Shown: positions 20,990-33,289 of the stretch, in pieces
Layout of the letters: each line of letters opens with the position of its first letter
How positions within the stretch are numbered: position 1 is the stretch's first letter
NCBI GenBank assembly: GCA_030998015.1
Contig: JARWMV010000009.1
Location: 310,001-374,000, forward strand
From: Ceratorhiza oryzae-sativae
Taxonomy: Eukaryota > Basidiomycota > Agaricomycetes > Cantharellales > Ceratobasidiaceae
Direction: 5' to 3'
DNA length: 64,000 bases
Notes under the pieces: model-generated
The model's input: only the letters and a program-made list of their open reading frames with translations
What the model was told of the DNA's origin: nothing
Database searches by the model: none
Position numbers and translations under genes: made by a program

Positions 20990-22279
20990 TACTCTCGGCT
21001 CGATTGCCGATCCTCCTTGGGTTGGATAAATGTTGATTTGAATAAATATTGGTACTACGTTGTCGCTTCGTGGAGCCACCATTTTGCTCAAGTTGACCGA
21101 CCTTGTTCGGGCTGGCGTGGGCGTGAGAAGTAAGATCGGGTTTGCGGTTATTCTTCGCATCCGAGAGCCAAGCGATCAATAATAACCCCACCACAGGGCT
21201 CAAGCGGCGATTCTGCTATACGACAAGAAAGCAAGGGCTGCTCAAACCCTCTCCAATAGCTGTAGGTATGGCATGCATACAATACTGCTGTAGTGTTAGA
21301 AAGGGAGTCTGGCGAATTTCTTTGAGTATATGCGATTTATTCGTATGAACGTTAGCTTCTTCTCACCAATAAAATGTCTTTAGACACCAACCACTCACAC
21401 GGGTGGTTTGCATGAGACGGACAAACCCCATAAAATACCCGTTCCCCAACTCACCCCCCACACGGACTCGAGTCGCGGAAATGTTGCGGTGCTGTACTAT
21501 GTTCCGCCTCGTCGGGTAAAACCGCCAGGGCACAGCTCAAGTCCTGAATAAATAAAAGAAAGTGTCGGGTCACTCGACAACCCGCAGCAAGGTTACCCCG
21601 CAGGGCTGATGTCGATCATGCTTCTAGAATGCACACAATGTCAAGGCGTAATGCTTCGTCATCACTAGGCACGTTCTACCCGCACTCCACCACCAAAACC
21701 CTCAACCGAAAGTTATCCCTTGGGCCCGCAGCTCGTCTGGAGCTGACCGATGACCGACTTTATGAAGACCATAGCAGCCAGCATGACTTCATTCGATCAC
21801 TGTGGCGGCTACCTTTGGCTTGGCCGCTGGCGTGCGGTCGCTAAAATTAGACTGCCCCACAACAAAGGGTCGCAGCTAACCTCATGTGGACGTGCAATGT
21901 GCTCCGCAGTCGGGGCGATGTCGTCGAAGAACGCAATCCACCTATCAGAGCGTTGGTTTTACGAGTTCAGGGTGATGACCTTAGTGTCCGACGACAACGG
22001 TTCCCTGAAACGGATCGGGTCCGTTGGAGATTGATGCGCCTTTATATGAACATGCGGAGCCGGAGCAGTATTCTGTATCCCTCATTCTTCCCCTGCATCC
22101 GGTCTTCAGAATATCTGAAGCGGACTCCCCCTATCCGAGAGTAACTGCGTTCTGCCCCGTCGCTTCTTGCATTATTGGCCCGCTGAACGTCAGCAGCAGC
22201 ATATTGTCTCTTTGGTTTATTTTATCAGCTTAAAATATACTAATTCAATCGAAACCTGTCGTAACACCTTTGGAGGAAC
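20990..22279. other. Intergenic region, no supported gene
   Basis: Short plus-strand ORFs at 21629-21844, 21750-22034 and 21884-22144 overlap in three frames and could be a decayed coding stretch, but none shows a domain I recognise. The last 150 bp form the promoter of the first DOMON-b561 gene. Confidence 0.3.
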
Positions 22280-23956
22280 ATGCAGATATCTCGTATCTGC
22301 CGATCTATCTTTGCAGCGTCTCTGCTCGCCCTGTCATACCTCCAACAGGCGTTTGGTGCGAATGGGGGGTCATATTGTGACCAGGTGAGAACGTCCAGCT
22401 CATCTTGTGCGCTTTCTGACCAAACCTTGGTTGTAGGTCTTTTGCGTCGGAGCTACCGTCACCGGTGGAAACACCTATTGTAAGCGCGGAATGTACACCT
22501 ACCCGCTCTCATGCTGAGGATAAAACCTAGACTCCTTGAACACTACTGTACCCTTTCGCAAGCTCGGCTGGATGGCGGTGTGAGCCTCGATCCTTGTCCA
22601 ACCTTGACATTTTACCAACAAACTCGTGTAGCGGGTTCGGTACCGAGATGGGTGGGTCACCCATGGTCATTTTATGGCCGAACGATGACGGCACCATCAC
22701 GCTGACTCAGGTTTGTGAACTCAATATATTTTAGCCCCTATCGCTTATACCACTTGTTTCGCTAGCGTGAATCCTCTGGTAATTACATTCGCTTGAGCAA
22801 TGAGCTCGACTAACCGCATAAACAGGTGAAAAACCACCACAGGTAGTTTCCAACCCTGCTAGGGTAGCGACCGTTCAAACTTCCTTGAGTACACTCACCG
22901 GCTCCGCCGTTACACTATCATTTTCGGCTCCAGTAAGTAAGCTATTGGCACTCTCGGCAACCTGCTCATCATATTTCCAGAGCTCTGGACAATCAACCGA
23001 GAACATGATTTACGGCCTGAGCCTGCACAGGCCAGGTAGCAGCGCCGCATCGGCAATGGACGTGCACAACTTTAAAGGCACGTTTCAACTCGACCTGACT
23101 CGGACGGTAGCCGACCTCCCGACGTCGGTTACCTCCGGGAACGGAAGCGCGGCCACGAGCGCCCTCCCAGTCCCGACAGGTACCACTGGTAGTTCCGCTT
23201 CGATTCCATATTCTTCCTACGAGATCAAGTTGATCGTTCATGCTGTTCTGGCGAGCGTGGGTTTCTGCTTCTTTTTGCCTCTTGGTGTGCTCCAGGCCCG
23301 GTTTTTCCGGATTTGGTGGTCGATGTGGTTCAAGGCACATTGGATCATTCAAGCGGGCGTGGCTGGCGCGTGTATTATCATTGGTGTGGGTATGGGTGTC
23401 GTCTCCGTGCACGAGAGTGGCGGGGATCATTTCAGTGATAAGCACATGGTTCGTCGAAACGTTTCTTCTAAACGTGTGATGCTAACACGCGCTTATCTGT
23501 AGGTCATCGGCCTGATCTTGTTTGTGCTATATGCGCTCCAAGCACTCTATGGATACATCATTCACCGCGTCAAGTCGCCTAACCGCACAAAAAGACCTAT
23601 TCAGAATTACGGACATGCGGTCGTCGGGTTGTTCGTCATAGGTCTCTCGCTGTACCAAGTCTGGATTGGCTTCGATGACGAGTGGTCGGATGCAACCGGA
23701 CGCGATCAGCCAGGACGTGGGGTTTATGCGTTCTGGATTGTTTGGTCCGCGGTACGTATTTGGAGATTTCGTGAATGTGTAGGGTACTCATCCAGTTGTT
23801 GGCTGGTAGATCCTGGGTGGTGCTTACGCGCTTGGATTGGCTCTACTGCCCAAGCAGTACAAGTCTGAGGCAGAGGCTGTCAAGAACCGACAGAAACCTT
23901 CTTTGCCGGAAAGCTCTTATGACGATTTTTTTCCGCTCACAGAGCGTCAAGGATGA
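22280..23956 (+). CDS. DOMON-cytochrome b561 membrane protein A
   Basis: Probable transmembrane electron-transfer protein of the secretory pathway (ferric-reductase/cytochrome b561 superfamily). Nine exons: 22280..22384, 22437..22479, 22531..22579, 22632..22710, 22766..22778, 22826..22932, 22981..23448, 23503..23751, 23810..23956, in frame for 419 residues. Signal peptide (IFAASLLALSYLQQAFG), then a DOMON-like beta domain with GWMAVGFGTEMGGSPMVILW, a Ser/Thr-rich linker (about 200-220), and a multi-span b561 domain. Four conserved His suit two haems: HAVLASVGFCFF, KAHWIIQ, FSDKHM and NYGHAVVG. Exon 5 is only 13 nt. The downstream neighbour is a tandem paralogue with identical exon phases. Electron donor and acceptor are unknown. 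Confidence 0.87.
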
Positions 23957-24991
23957 CGCATTGACCAGACTATCTTTGCTTCTTTTTTTTGCCTTGAGAA
24001 CGAGAGATTGTATGTTTGATGCGAGACAAGGCGGAGCCTTTCATTTGAACAATATGCCTCTTGGCTGGTCGTCTGGAACTTTCCTAGTTGCTTCCTCTTT
24101 CTCATGTAGGACCTTGATGGCAATGGAGACAATTATAAACAGCTTTCATTCGAGTGTGCTACAAGACCCAGGCGTGTGTATGGCAACCTCCCCCACTAAT
24201 ATCGACAAATGAATTCTCTAAAAATAGTCTCTACTGTCAACTTTGTATCCTGGCGTCTATTTGCCTGCCAACCTGGACAGATGTGGCCGGAAATGAGGCT
24301 GAGGGCACAGAAAAAATGCCCGAACTTATGCCTTGATATAGAGAATCCAATCCGATTGCCAGGTGTACCTGGTGAGTGCGTGGTTCTGTATGTAAAACGA
24401 ACATGAAGCATGCGAGTAGTGTTCTTCTATATCAGCGAAGACCATGCGCAAACGGGCGAGTTCCACGACTTCTTGCATATATCATGGCTCCTCTGGTGTT
24501 TATTTTTGGTCATGACGTCCATGGTATCATTTCGTGAAGCAAGGGAGACGTATGTTGGGGGTCCCCGGCTAATAATAGTCCCCACACACCACAAGGCCGA
24601 GACACATTGAATATGGGACAGCCTTCGATCGCTCGGCCAAGACGTGTGCTGTCAACGTGCTCCAGGGTCCCAGCCAATCACAGCGCGGGATCCGGTGATG
24701 GAAGTGTCGATCATGACACGAGACCCTGGAGCATATCAACGTGTTCCGCTGAATGGTGCCTGGCCTTTGTCCTTCCATCCGGATTTTTTATATTCGATTG
24801 TGCAGGCAGATGTTCAAATGTATTGTGGCCCATCCCCCCCTTCCACATCACTCCTTCAGCTCGCCGGTCGTGTCGTGTTCTGATTTCCTGGTTTCTTGGC
24901 GTTTTGGATCCAGCGATAACCAGAGAGCAGACACTAGAGGGCCGTGCTAATCAGGATACACACTAGAGAGCGATCAGAGCCCGTTCTCGGA
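23957..24991. other. Spacer between tandem b561 genes
   Basis: No gene seen. It holds the 3' end of gene A and the promoter of gene B; small ORFs lack domains. Confidence 0.4.
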
Positions 24992-26696
24992 ATGAGGATC
25001 CTTCACTCGACAAAATCGCTTCTTGGAGCTGGTCTATTGGCCTTGTCCAGCGTGCAACGCGTATTCGCTGCAAATGGCGACTCCTGGTGCACAAACGTAG
25101 GCCTAGATGTTGTCTTGTCATGATATCTTTCTAAGCGCCTTTGTCTAGCCGATGTGTGTTGGGGCAACCATCAGCGGCGGAAATACGTATTGCAAGTACT
25201 AACAATTCTTGGCCTGTCGTTTGTCTAACTTGGAAGAATGTAGACACCATGAACACTACTGTGCCGTTTAGCAAGCTCGGCTGGATGGCGGTGTGAGTTA
25301 GTTCTGCCCCAAATTAGGTATTTGGCTGACACAGATGTGCCATTTAGCGGGTTCGGTAGCCGCATGGGTGGGTCGCCCATGGTTATTTTGTGGCCCAATG
25401 CCGACGGTACCATTACACTGTCTCAGGTTGGTGCCATTACTGGATAAGCGTGTTACACGGGCTAATCATATTCTTCTCTTAGCGTGCCTCCTCGAGTATG
25501 TATCGCCAGTAGGTTCTCCAGCAAGTGCTAACTTTTCATTGTTAGACCAGGAGGACCCCCATGTGGTTAGCAATCCTGCCAGGGTAGCCACTGTGGAAAC
25601 CTCGTTAAGTTCGCTGACTGGACCTGTCACCCTTTCCTTTTCCGTTCCGGTAAGGCATAATATTATCGCCAAGAGTCTAGTTACAATTAGTGTTTTTTAG
25701 AGCTCCGGGAAGACCACCGAAAACATGATTTATGCGTTGAGCATGCGCAAGCCGGGTAGCAGCGACCCTTCGGCGGCCCTTCAAGAACACAATTTCAAAG
25801 GATCGTTCCAGCTCGACCTAACGCAAACAGTCGCCGATCTTCCTTCGCCATCTGCTTCCTCATCAGCCGTGGCTACCGGGACCCCGACTGCAAGTGCGCT
25901 GCCAGTGCCCACTCAGGAAAGCAACAATGACCAGTCATTCTTTGTTCCTTACACTTCGTACGAGAAAAAGTTTGTTGCTCACGGTGTTTTGAGCGCTCTT
26001 GGCTTTTGCTTTTTCCTCCCGATTGGTGTGCTCCAGGCTCGCTTGTTGCGAATTTGGTGGCCCAAGTGGTTCAAGGCGCATTGGATCGCTCAGGCGGGCT
26101 TGGCTGGTCCGGCTGTTGTGCTTGGATTTGTACTCGGTGTCGTGGGTATTCGCGAGAGCGGCGGAAGACACTTCAACGACAAGCACACGGTTTGTCATCC
26201 ATTCATTGTCTCAATGGTAGAGTTGTACTAATACATTTGATGTAGATCATTGGCCTTGTCCTCTTGGTGCTGTACGCCCTCCAAGCCTTGTATGGATATA
26301 TCATCCACGTCGTGAAATCGCCGAACCGCAAGAAGCGCCCCGTTCAAAACTATGGGCACGCGATCGTCGGCCTGGGCCTGATCATGCTGGCATTTTATCA
26401 AGTCTGGTCTGGGTTCGATGACGAGTGGGCCAGGGCGACTGGACGCGACAAGCCCAGGCGTGCGTTGTACACGTTCTGGATTGTCTGGGCGGTGGTGCGT
26501 CGCTTATGGGTCTAATTGGAAAGCGTACACTTATCATGGTTATTTCTAGCTTCTTGGAGCTGTGTATGTACTCGGCTTGGCGTTTTTGCCTAAGCAATAC
26601 GCTTCCGAGGCTGCGGCTGTTCGGAACCGCGAGAAACCCAACGACATGTCGGGCTCTGCAGAGGAAATGGGTAGCTTCGAGAAACGCGATTCATAA
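24992..26696 (+). CDS. DOMON-cytochrome b561 membrane protein B
   Basis: Tandem paralogue of gene A, in frame for 425 residues. Exons: 24992..25096, 25149..25191, 25244..25292, 25348..25426, 25483..25495, 25546..25649, 25701..26189, 26246..26494, 26550..26696. Exons 1-5, 8 and 9 have exactly the same lengths as in gene A (105, 43, 49, 79, 13, 249 and 147 nt). It has a signal peptide, a DOMON-like domain (GWMAVGFGSRMGGSPMVILW), a linker and a b561 domain with His in AHGVLSALGF, KAHWIAQ, FNDKHT and NYGHAIVG. The intron after exon 2 starts with GC (TATT|GCAAGT), whereas gene A has GT at the same place. Intact frames in both copies argue that both are functional. Confidence 0.87.
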
Positions 26697-28819
26697 TGGA
26701 CCGGTTTGATGTTTGAACGTTGTCCGGACGAAAATGACATTTTCTTGGACACTCGTTGAACACTTCCATACGAGAAACTATTTCTTTGCTTGGGATTATG
26801 GTTTTCATTGTTTGTAGTCTATTCTCGTAACGACAGCTGTGTAATAGAACATTTTCTTTAAAAGGTTGATGTATGAATTGCAGATGCTTTTTTGCTTATT
26901 GGTGTGTTTCAGTGATGACTACTTGATGGCCAGATTTCATATAAAAATGTGAGCGGGAACATTGCTTTCGGCAGAAGATTGCGGGCCAATATATATGCGT
27001 GAAGGTCGAGTGGCGGAACCTGTAAATAGAAACAAATAGATTAGAATGAACCACCGCGCAGTGCGAGAACAGATTGGAAAGAATAGGAGCGTAGCGGAAA
27101 GGAAATATAACGTAGAAACATCGGGGAGTCTCGAGCCCGCATGTATATGCGCGCGCCCAGAAGAAATGACTTGTCGGAGTGGTTGGACGTAGTCTCCCGT
27201 AATCGCGGCGACTGCATCCGCGGCCTGCGCAGGCATACACGCGTTCTAAAGAGCTGCGCGTATAGTTGGTATAAATGCCACGCAGAATTTTAACCCTCCC
27301 GTACCATAGTTTTACTGTTCAATATGTACGATTTCGATAGCCACTTGTCAGTTCCCAAGATCTTATCTTATTTATCTTATCTCTGGCGATATACATGTCA
27401 GATTATGTGGTGCAGGTTGCTGGGTATGCAATCATAGAGGATGTCGGATGTTGGTCGAGTGGATATTTCTACTTGAACACTAGAAGCTTCAACTGATTGA
27501 GCTTGTGTAGTAACATAGGTGACGCCATTTATCTATGTCCTATTTTACACGTGGTTGATTGCCAGAGCGCTAGTTTCGTTCGTGTACTCAGTTAGGCTAC
27601 CAGCTAACGAGTTAAAAACGATATTAGCTATGCTTCAGAAATTAGTTTCAACCATCGTCTCATTTAGGCTCAAGCTATCGCCCAAAGCAGTCGCTACCAG
27701 TTGCTTTTGATATCGCCCCGCTCATACAGGCAATGGCTTGCTGAGGCATATTGCCCTTCCGTAATAGCCGTCTTCGTATCGGCCTTCGCCCTATCCCCGC
27801 GAACTGAATGAAGCCCCGGGATCCATTTTTTCGGTTTCCATAAAGTGAGCGATCTGATAGTAGTATCATGATCCAGCGCAGCGCAGCCTAGCTCTGCCAA
27901 CTAAGGATGGCTTTGGATTTGGCGTTTTCCAGAAACAAGACCTTGCCATCAGAAATGTTAACAATCCAAACTGAACCAGGTCAAAGCCCCGTAAGGTTTA
28001 AAGTTATTATTACAGGGGCTTCAACTTCCTCGACCCCTTCATTGTACCTGCATGGTATTTTGATACAGTATCGTAAGCTCGCAACAACTCAGAGGCGTTG
28101 GGGACCGCATATACAGGATGCTGTGTCTTCCAAATTGCTCTGTTTTCTTCTTCAGGACGACGCCAATACATCCACGAGGTTGAGATTTGGACTCGCCAGG
28201 ATATTCTGGTGGTTCCCAGTCAGATGATTGGCTTTGACCTCACCCGGTGGACGGTTCCCGGATGCCCGTTTCTGTTTTATACAGTTTACGCCTATCCGGG
28301 AAACAATACGCGGGTGCTTTCTGGTACCTGGCTGCACCTTTTCGATTTAAACCATCCGAGCCTGAGACCGAATCTCAGAATACTAGTTGGTGGGTTGGGC
28401 GAGGCGATTATATGCTGAAAATAGTCTGTTGATATACTGTAAACTAGGATCAGTATGATTTGTCCTTCGGGATGGACAAGTCGGACCACGGGCGGCGACT
28501 TGGAGCCAGCCCAACAGTCGACCGGTAGTTTTGAAGGAGATGGGACGCCGCAAGTGGGCCAGGATGTCGTGACGACGAGAGACGTCGAGTCCCAGAGATA
28601 GCATTTCTCCTAGCAATTCCACACGTATTTTCCAAATATGGTACAATTGCATTTGTGTAGACGAGAAAGGATTGTATCTGACTCTAGCTGCTACGGCTGC
28701 CTGATAAGGTATGGAACAAGAGAATCGACTGCACCGCCACAAACCCTGATCTGCTGAGTCAGGGGACCACAAGCGCCCACGACGCCCACCGCCTGTTCTC
28801 GACCACAACACCCGGCAAA
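26697..28819. other. Intergenic region with one unassigned ORF pair
   Basis: No recognised gene. Two overlapping plus-strand frames at 27907-28227 and 28098-28418 read smoothly (for example QDILVVPSQMIGFDLTRWTV) and might be a small spliced or decayed gene, but I recognise no domain and find no convincing splice join. The 5' end of the RBM25-like gene lies at the right edge. Confidence 0.3.
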
Positions 28820-31085
28820 ATGATGCATGGAGCACCGAACCGGATGGGCCTTGGCCTGCGTGCGCCGATGCCCAACTACCAGCAGCCACAAGCGCCTGCG
28901 GGCGGTGGCCAGCTCGTCAACAAAGCCACCACGCTCTTTGTCGGCAGCATTTCCCCCGGCATTTCCAACGCATTTCTGACCTCGTTGTTTGCGGTGAGCA
29001 CCACGCCCAATGCATTGCAAACGATTCGAGCTCATTGATTCGGCACCACAGGCATGTGGGCCGCTGCGCAGCTTCAAGCGCCTAGATACGCCCTCGGGCA
29101 AGCCCCAAGCGTTTGGCTTTGCCGAGTTTGAAGAGCCGGATGCGTGTCGCGTGCACTCCAGCTGCTCGACGGGAGCTCTTGCCGTCGCTCGAGGGCGGTC
29201 CACCTAAAAAGCTTTCAGTAAGCCGAGGGTGTTATCATCTCGTACAGGTCGGAGCTGATCAGAATTTTTCATGTTGGTTGCAGGTCAAGGCTGACCAGAA
29301 GACCCAAGGCTTCTTGAAAGCGTACGAGAACAACGTATGCAGTCTTCGGTGCGTCTCTGCGTTCAGCCTTATCTTTTGTTGCTCACACGTCTTGTGGTAG
29401 GACGACGAGGTCGCAAAGATGACATCGAAACACTCATCGGCTCGCTCATTGCCGCTCTCACCGATCCATCCGCGCTTCCTCAGACTGATCAATCCTCGAA
29501 CAAGACCGACGATATTATCATCCCGCCACATCTCCAAGACCTTCAGGAGCAGGATCTGCCTGAGGAGCAACGTGGACTCGTCTTGAGCGAGATCTCACTC
29601 TTCCGGGAGCGTAGCGCGCGCAGGGATCGTCCGCCCCAGGTTGTGGCTGCACAGCAAAATCGGGGGCGCCAGTGGGGTCAGGGTCAGGGCGACCGGGACC
29701 GCGATCGAGAACGGGAACGCGAGAGGGAGAGGGACCGTGAGCGGGACCGTGAGAGGGAAAGGGAGCAGAAAGAACGCGAGAACGAAAAGGCTGGCGAGAG
29801 CCATGGTCTTGGAAACAAGCCTGTTGGATTTGTCAAAGAATCTGGTGCTCCTCCCGCTGGGGCGCCTCCCAAGACGGATGAAGAGAGAGAGCAAGAGCGG
29901 TTGGAAGCTCGAAGGCGTGAAGAAGACAATTCATTCCGTGACGTAAGTCTTCATGTTCCGAGCATGATTCGTGCTGATCGTATTCTCTAGCGCGAACGTC
30001 GGTACGAGCCTCGCGAACGCCAACGCATCGCAGCGATTGAGCGCCAAATCCAGCGCGAACGTGGCCTGGCGCGTGCTGAGGAAAAGGACAGGCACGAGTT
30101 GGGGCAGAGGCTGGCCGAGTGGGATGATGATCAGTCGGATGAACCCTTTTACGTTGACCGGTGCGTTGCTCTTCCTTGTCTTTCTATTCCTGGGATCCTC
30201 GTCTTGACGGCTTTTCATAGTGCCCGTTGGCGCCAAACTCGGGCCCGATTCCTGGCGTCCGAAACCGCGGCGGACGACCAATCTCGCGCGCTCGAAGCCC
30301 GCCAAGCCGAACACTTGCGTCTTGAATCTGAAGCGTTCCTCGCTCGCCAGATGGACGAACTTCGGGCACTGGCCGAAGAACAACGCAAGGCGGGCTTGCT
30401 CCTCGACGACGGCGCGCCCGTTCAGCTAGCCATCAGCGCGATCAAAAAAGAAGAGAAGAAAGAAGAAAAGCCGGCGTCCAAGCCTGTTGCGTCCAAGGTT
30501 GTGTTTGGCGCCGAGGACGAGGAAGAGTTGGGCGCGAGGCGGAGACGTGGGCAGTTGGTTAAACTCGATTTCGAGGCGGCCGAAAAGGAGAGGATTGTTG
30601 AGCGGTTGCATAAAGTCCGGGATGCGGTGCCGAAGAATGCGGATGCGTTGTGGAAGGCCAAGGTCAAGTGGGATGCCATCAACGAGGTTCGTGCTTATCA
30701 GTTGCTTTATTGCACGCGGCTGATGCGTTTATGCAGAGTGTGGTGGAGGACAAGATCCTCCCGCTCGCAAAGAAGAAGCTGGTCGAATACTTGGGCGAGT
30801 TGGATGATGACGATATGGTGGTGTTTATTGTTGATCATGTGAAGGGAAGGAAGCCACCGCAAGAGCTCGTCGAGGCACTCGAGCCGGTGAGTTGATGGCG
30901 AACCTACCTCCATTTAGGTTGTTGTGTGCTGACGTCACCACTAGGTCCTGGTCGAAGAAGCCACCGACCTCGTCCTGGCCATCTGGCGCCAGGTCGTGTT
31001 CGAGAGCGGATGCTATGGCGAAGGCTTGGAGAGCGGGCACAACTTTGTGGATCAGGAGGGGCCAATGGTTCCGGCCATGGCCTAG
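28820..31085 (+). CDS. RBM25-like splicing factor (RRM and PWI domains)
   Basis: Nuclear U1 snRNP-associated splicing regulator. Exons, approximately: 28820..28993, 29052..29218, 29284..29332, 29400..29942, 29991..30160, 30221..30686, 30737..30886, 30945..31085. The N-terminal RRM has TTLFVGSIS (RNP2-like) and QAFGFAEFEE (RNP1-like). Next come a leucine-rich segment and a long RD/RE-rich tract (about 29680-29790). Charged coiled-coil exons follow, then a C-terminal PWI domain (KLVEYLGELDDDDMVVFIVD ... LVLAIWRQVVFE). Within exon 2 the expected frame shifts twice (about 29150 and 29168), and again near 29417 before DDIETLIGSL. Since the rest is intact and the gene is normally essential or near-essential, assembly indels are at least as likely as a pseudogene. 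Confidence 0.82.
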
Positions 31086-31564
31086 AGGAGAATACGGAAA
31101 AAAGCACTGTGAACGGAACGGAGAAGTGAGTGTGCGGATTGGTGTCTAGCCAGACTTTACGAGACAGAGCGAATTCTTCTCCGGGGGGGGGGGTGCAGAG
31201 TAAGAGCGTGTCCACTCGGAAAGTAGTGTGGATCATGGGTGCGTTTCGGTTTCCGGTACTTTGTTATTGTTGTATACTTGATCTGTTAGGTCCGTCCCAA
31301 GAGGGTACAGATGCTGATGATGCTGGTGTATTTGTTCTTCGTCTAATGTGAGTAAACTATTGTGGGTTTTGGTTTGACCCTTGATCATAGCGTGATATGT
31401 TGCGTGACCGAGGTGAGTCGTGTCGGATTTTAGATATGTCTGGTGTGTCGTGTGATAGAAATGATACAAGACATTCTGGATTGTTAAAAAAACGTAAAAA
31501 CGGTATCTATCGGTACATAACAAGGGGCGTGATGATTCTGAGCTGTCGTAAAAAGAAAGGTCGG
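31086..31564. other. Convergent 3' spacer between RBM25-like and YKT6 genes
   Basis: The two genes face tail to tail; this stretch should hold both 3' UTRs. No gene or repeat seen. Confidence 0.5.
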
Positions 31565-32318
31565 TTAGGCGATGACGCAGCACGAGTTTTGCTATAGCCG
31601 ATCATGTTAGCACCGACATGACCCTAGTGAGAGATGGAAACGAACCTTCTTGGCTGTCTTGTAGAACATCTTGCTCTGGCTGCTCAAGGCGTTGGACCGA
31701 TCGACCAAATCGTCGAGCTTCTCGCCACGCTCCAAGACAGCTTCAATCGTCTTGTGCTATTGTCCCATTCAATTAGCTCCCTTTCTTCACGAGAGCGGCC
31801 AAGACACGCACCAAAACGATTTTGGTCTCATCCAATTCTTGCTGCACCTTCATGATCGCGTCTGCCTGCTTCGGATCTTGGTATTTGGCCACGTAGGTCT
31901 GGGCCTGAGGGAACGAGATGGACGACGGGTTTGAATAGGAAGAAGCCGGAACCGTCGACGCAAACTCGTCAGGACTTGGCCAAAAGTGAAAACGCCGGTC
32001 GTACGGGGTATTCCTCATCCGAGATGAGCACGCCTATGATCCACTTGAGCTCCATGCTGTCAAAGCAAGATAAATGAAGATAACCAACGCACCGACGAGC
32101 CCGCCCTGGTTGTACACATGGAATGTATACGACTTTTCCTGTATACTCTGTCGCTGGCCAGCGGGCGTCCGTTCAGCCACCGCACCGGAGAAGAAACTCA
32201 TAAACTCGGCGACGGAGCCCTTTTGGTAGAAGGAAAAGGTGGAGAGGTCGCTCGCCGTCACGAGCGCGGTGGCTTTGCCGGCGTTGAGGTGGTGGACTGA
32301 CAGGCTAAAGAGACGCAT
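31565..32318 (-). CDS. YKT6: YKT6 longin-type R-SNARE
   Basis: Lipid-anchored R-SNARE for ER-Golgi, endosomal and vacuolar fusion. Model: complement(31565..31591, 31646..31756, 31812..32033, 32093..32318). The longin domain starts [16 protein letters not shown], with [16 protein letters not shown] and [23 protein letters not shown]. The SNARE motif is [39 protein letters not shown] and [20 protein letters not shown]. The C-terminus is NSCCVIA, a CaaX box preceded by a palmitoylatable Cys. In exon 3 the frame shifts by one base at two nearby places (about 31985-32000), where the sequence reads AAGTCCTGACGAG and the family pattern LLAKVLDEF suggests two doubled Gs are missing. The exons sum to 586 nt, two short of 196 codons. 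Confidence 0.9.
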
Positions 32319-33289
32319 GGTGTCAGCTGTGGTGTGGTTGAGAGGAGAATGGAGTGAGGTGAGGAGAAGCGCCGAGGTGGGCACAGCGTTCAGGGAGGAG
32401 TCGATGAGGGACGGTAAGCGCTGGGGGCTGATGCATCAGGGCAATTCGTATGGGCCTTAGAGACTATTGGGGCCCAAGGACTGTTGCAGCCTATTGGCCC
32501 CCTGGAGACACTTCCGGAGAATAAGAGAGCCTATAAGCCCGAAGTACAGACAAACAACATGTACTTAGGTTCTGTCTATATACACGAATTTTGATCCAGC
32601 CATAATTTATCATATTCCACAGCAGAGACTCTATTAAATGCCGTGAAATACCCCTATGCAGGTAAGCGGCAGGGCAGCCACACACACAATAAGAGAGGGG
32701 GAAACCTTGGGGAACTTACTCTTGAGTCTTTTATTTATTTAATTATCAGATTAATTGCCTGCCGCAGAATCATGTACATGAGCTTATTTGTGTGGCGCAT
32801 ATATGAATAGCACCTTCTCTGGACTTTTATTCCCACAAGTTTGCCCTCCAAGTGGTGTGGTCATAGAATTACATATGCCCAAACCACGTGTTCGGGCAGT
32901 CAGAGTCGATTCCGGACTCAACACCTGATATCTCTTGGCCATCACCCCGCTGTTGATCTGGCTCTACTAGGCCCCTTGTCGTCACGCCCACATCCAAACG
33001 CTCATGGGCCCGAGCTCGAGCGCACAAGACACGAGTTTTCTAAGCCTTGTCCATTCAGTCTGATTTGAATCACCGCCTGGTCCATGGAACTGCCTCGTCC
33101 ATTATGTTTCTACCCATCCATAAAGCCCACAACGCACGGCCTCAACTCGACACATTGGTCTTATGATGCCTTGATGCTACAGTTCAGCCGTCCTTCTACG
33201 GGCTCGGGGTTGCTTCATTCGGAATAACGTTAACGATATAAAGTCACCGCTCGTTCTGTCGAGCACCAGCCCCTCAACCGGATCTCAGA
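32319..33289. other. Divergent promoter region between YKT6 and S41 gene 1
   Basis: No gene. From about 32820 rightward the sequence resembles the stretch upstream of S41 gene 2 (about 36840 onward), so the duplicated unit includes its promoter. Confidence 0.5.
33237..33243 (+). promoter_or_regulatory. TATA box of S41 gene 1
   Basis: TATAAAG, 47 bp before the start codon at 33290; the same TATAAAGTCAC context is present before gene 2. Confidence 0.6.

Noticed and set aside
21629..22144. Three overlapping ORFs as a hidden gene
   Set aside because: No domain, no consistent splice model; left as intergenic.
28383..29203. Long minus-strand ORFs opposite the RBM25-like start
   Set aside because: They lie antisense to RRM exons with clear family motifs and splice sites; composition is explained by the plus-strand gene.
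29684..29929. Arg/Ser-rich minus-strand ORF
   Set aside because: It is the antisense of the RD/RE repeat tract of the RBM25-like gene, not an independent SR protein.
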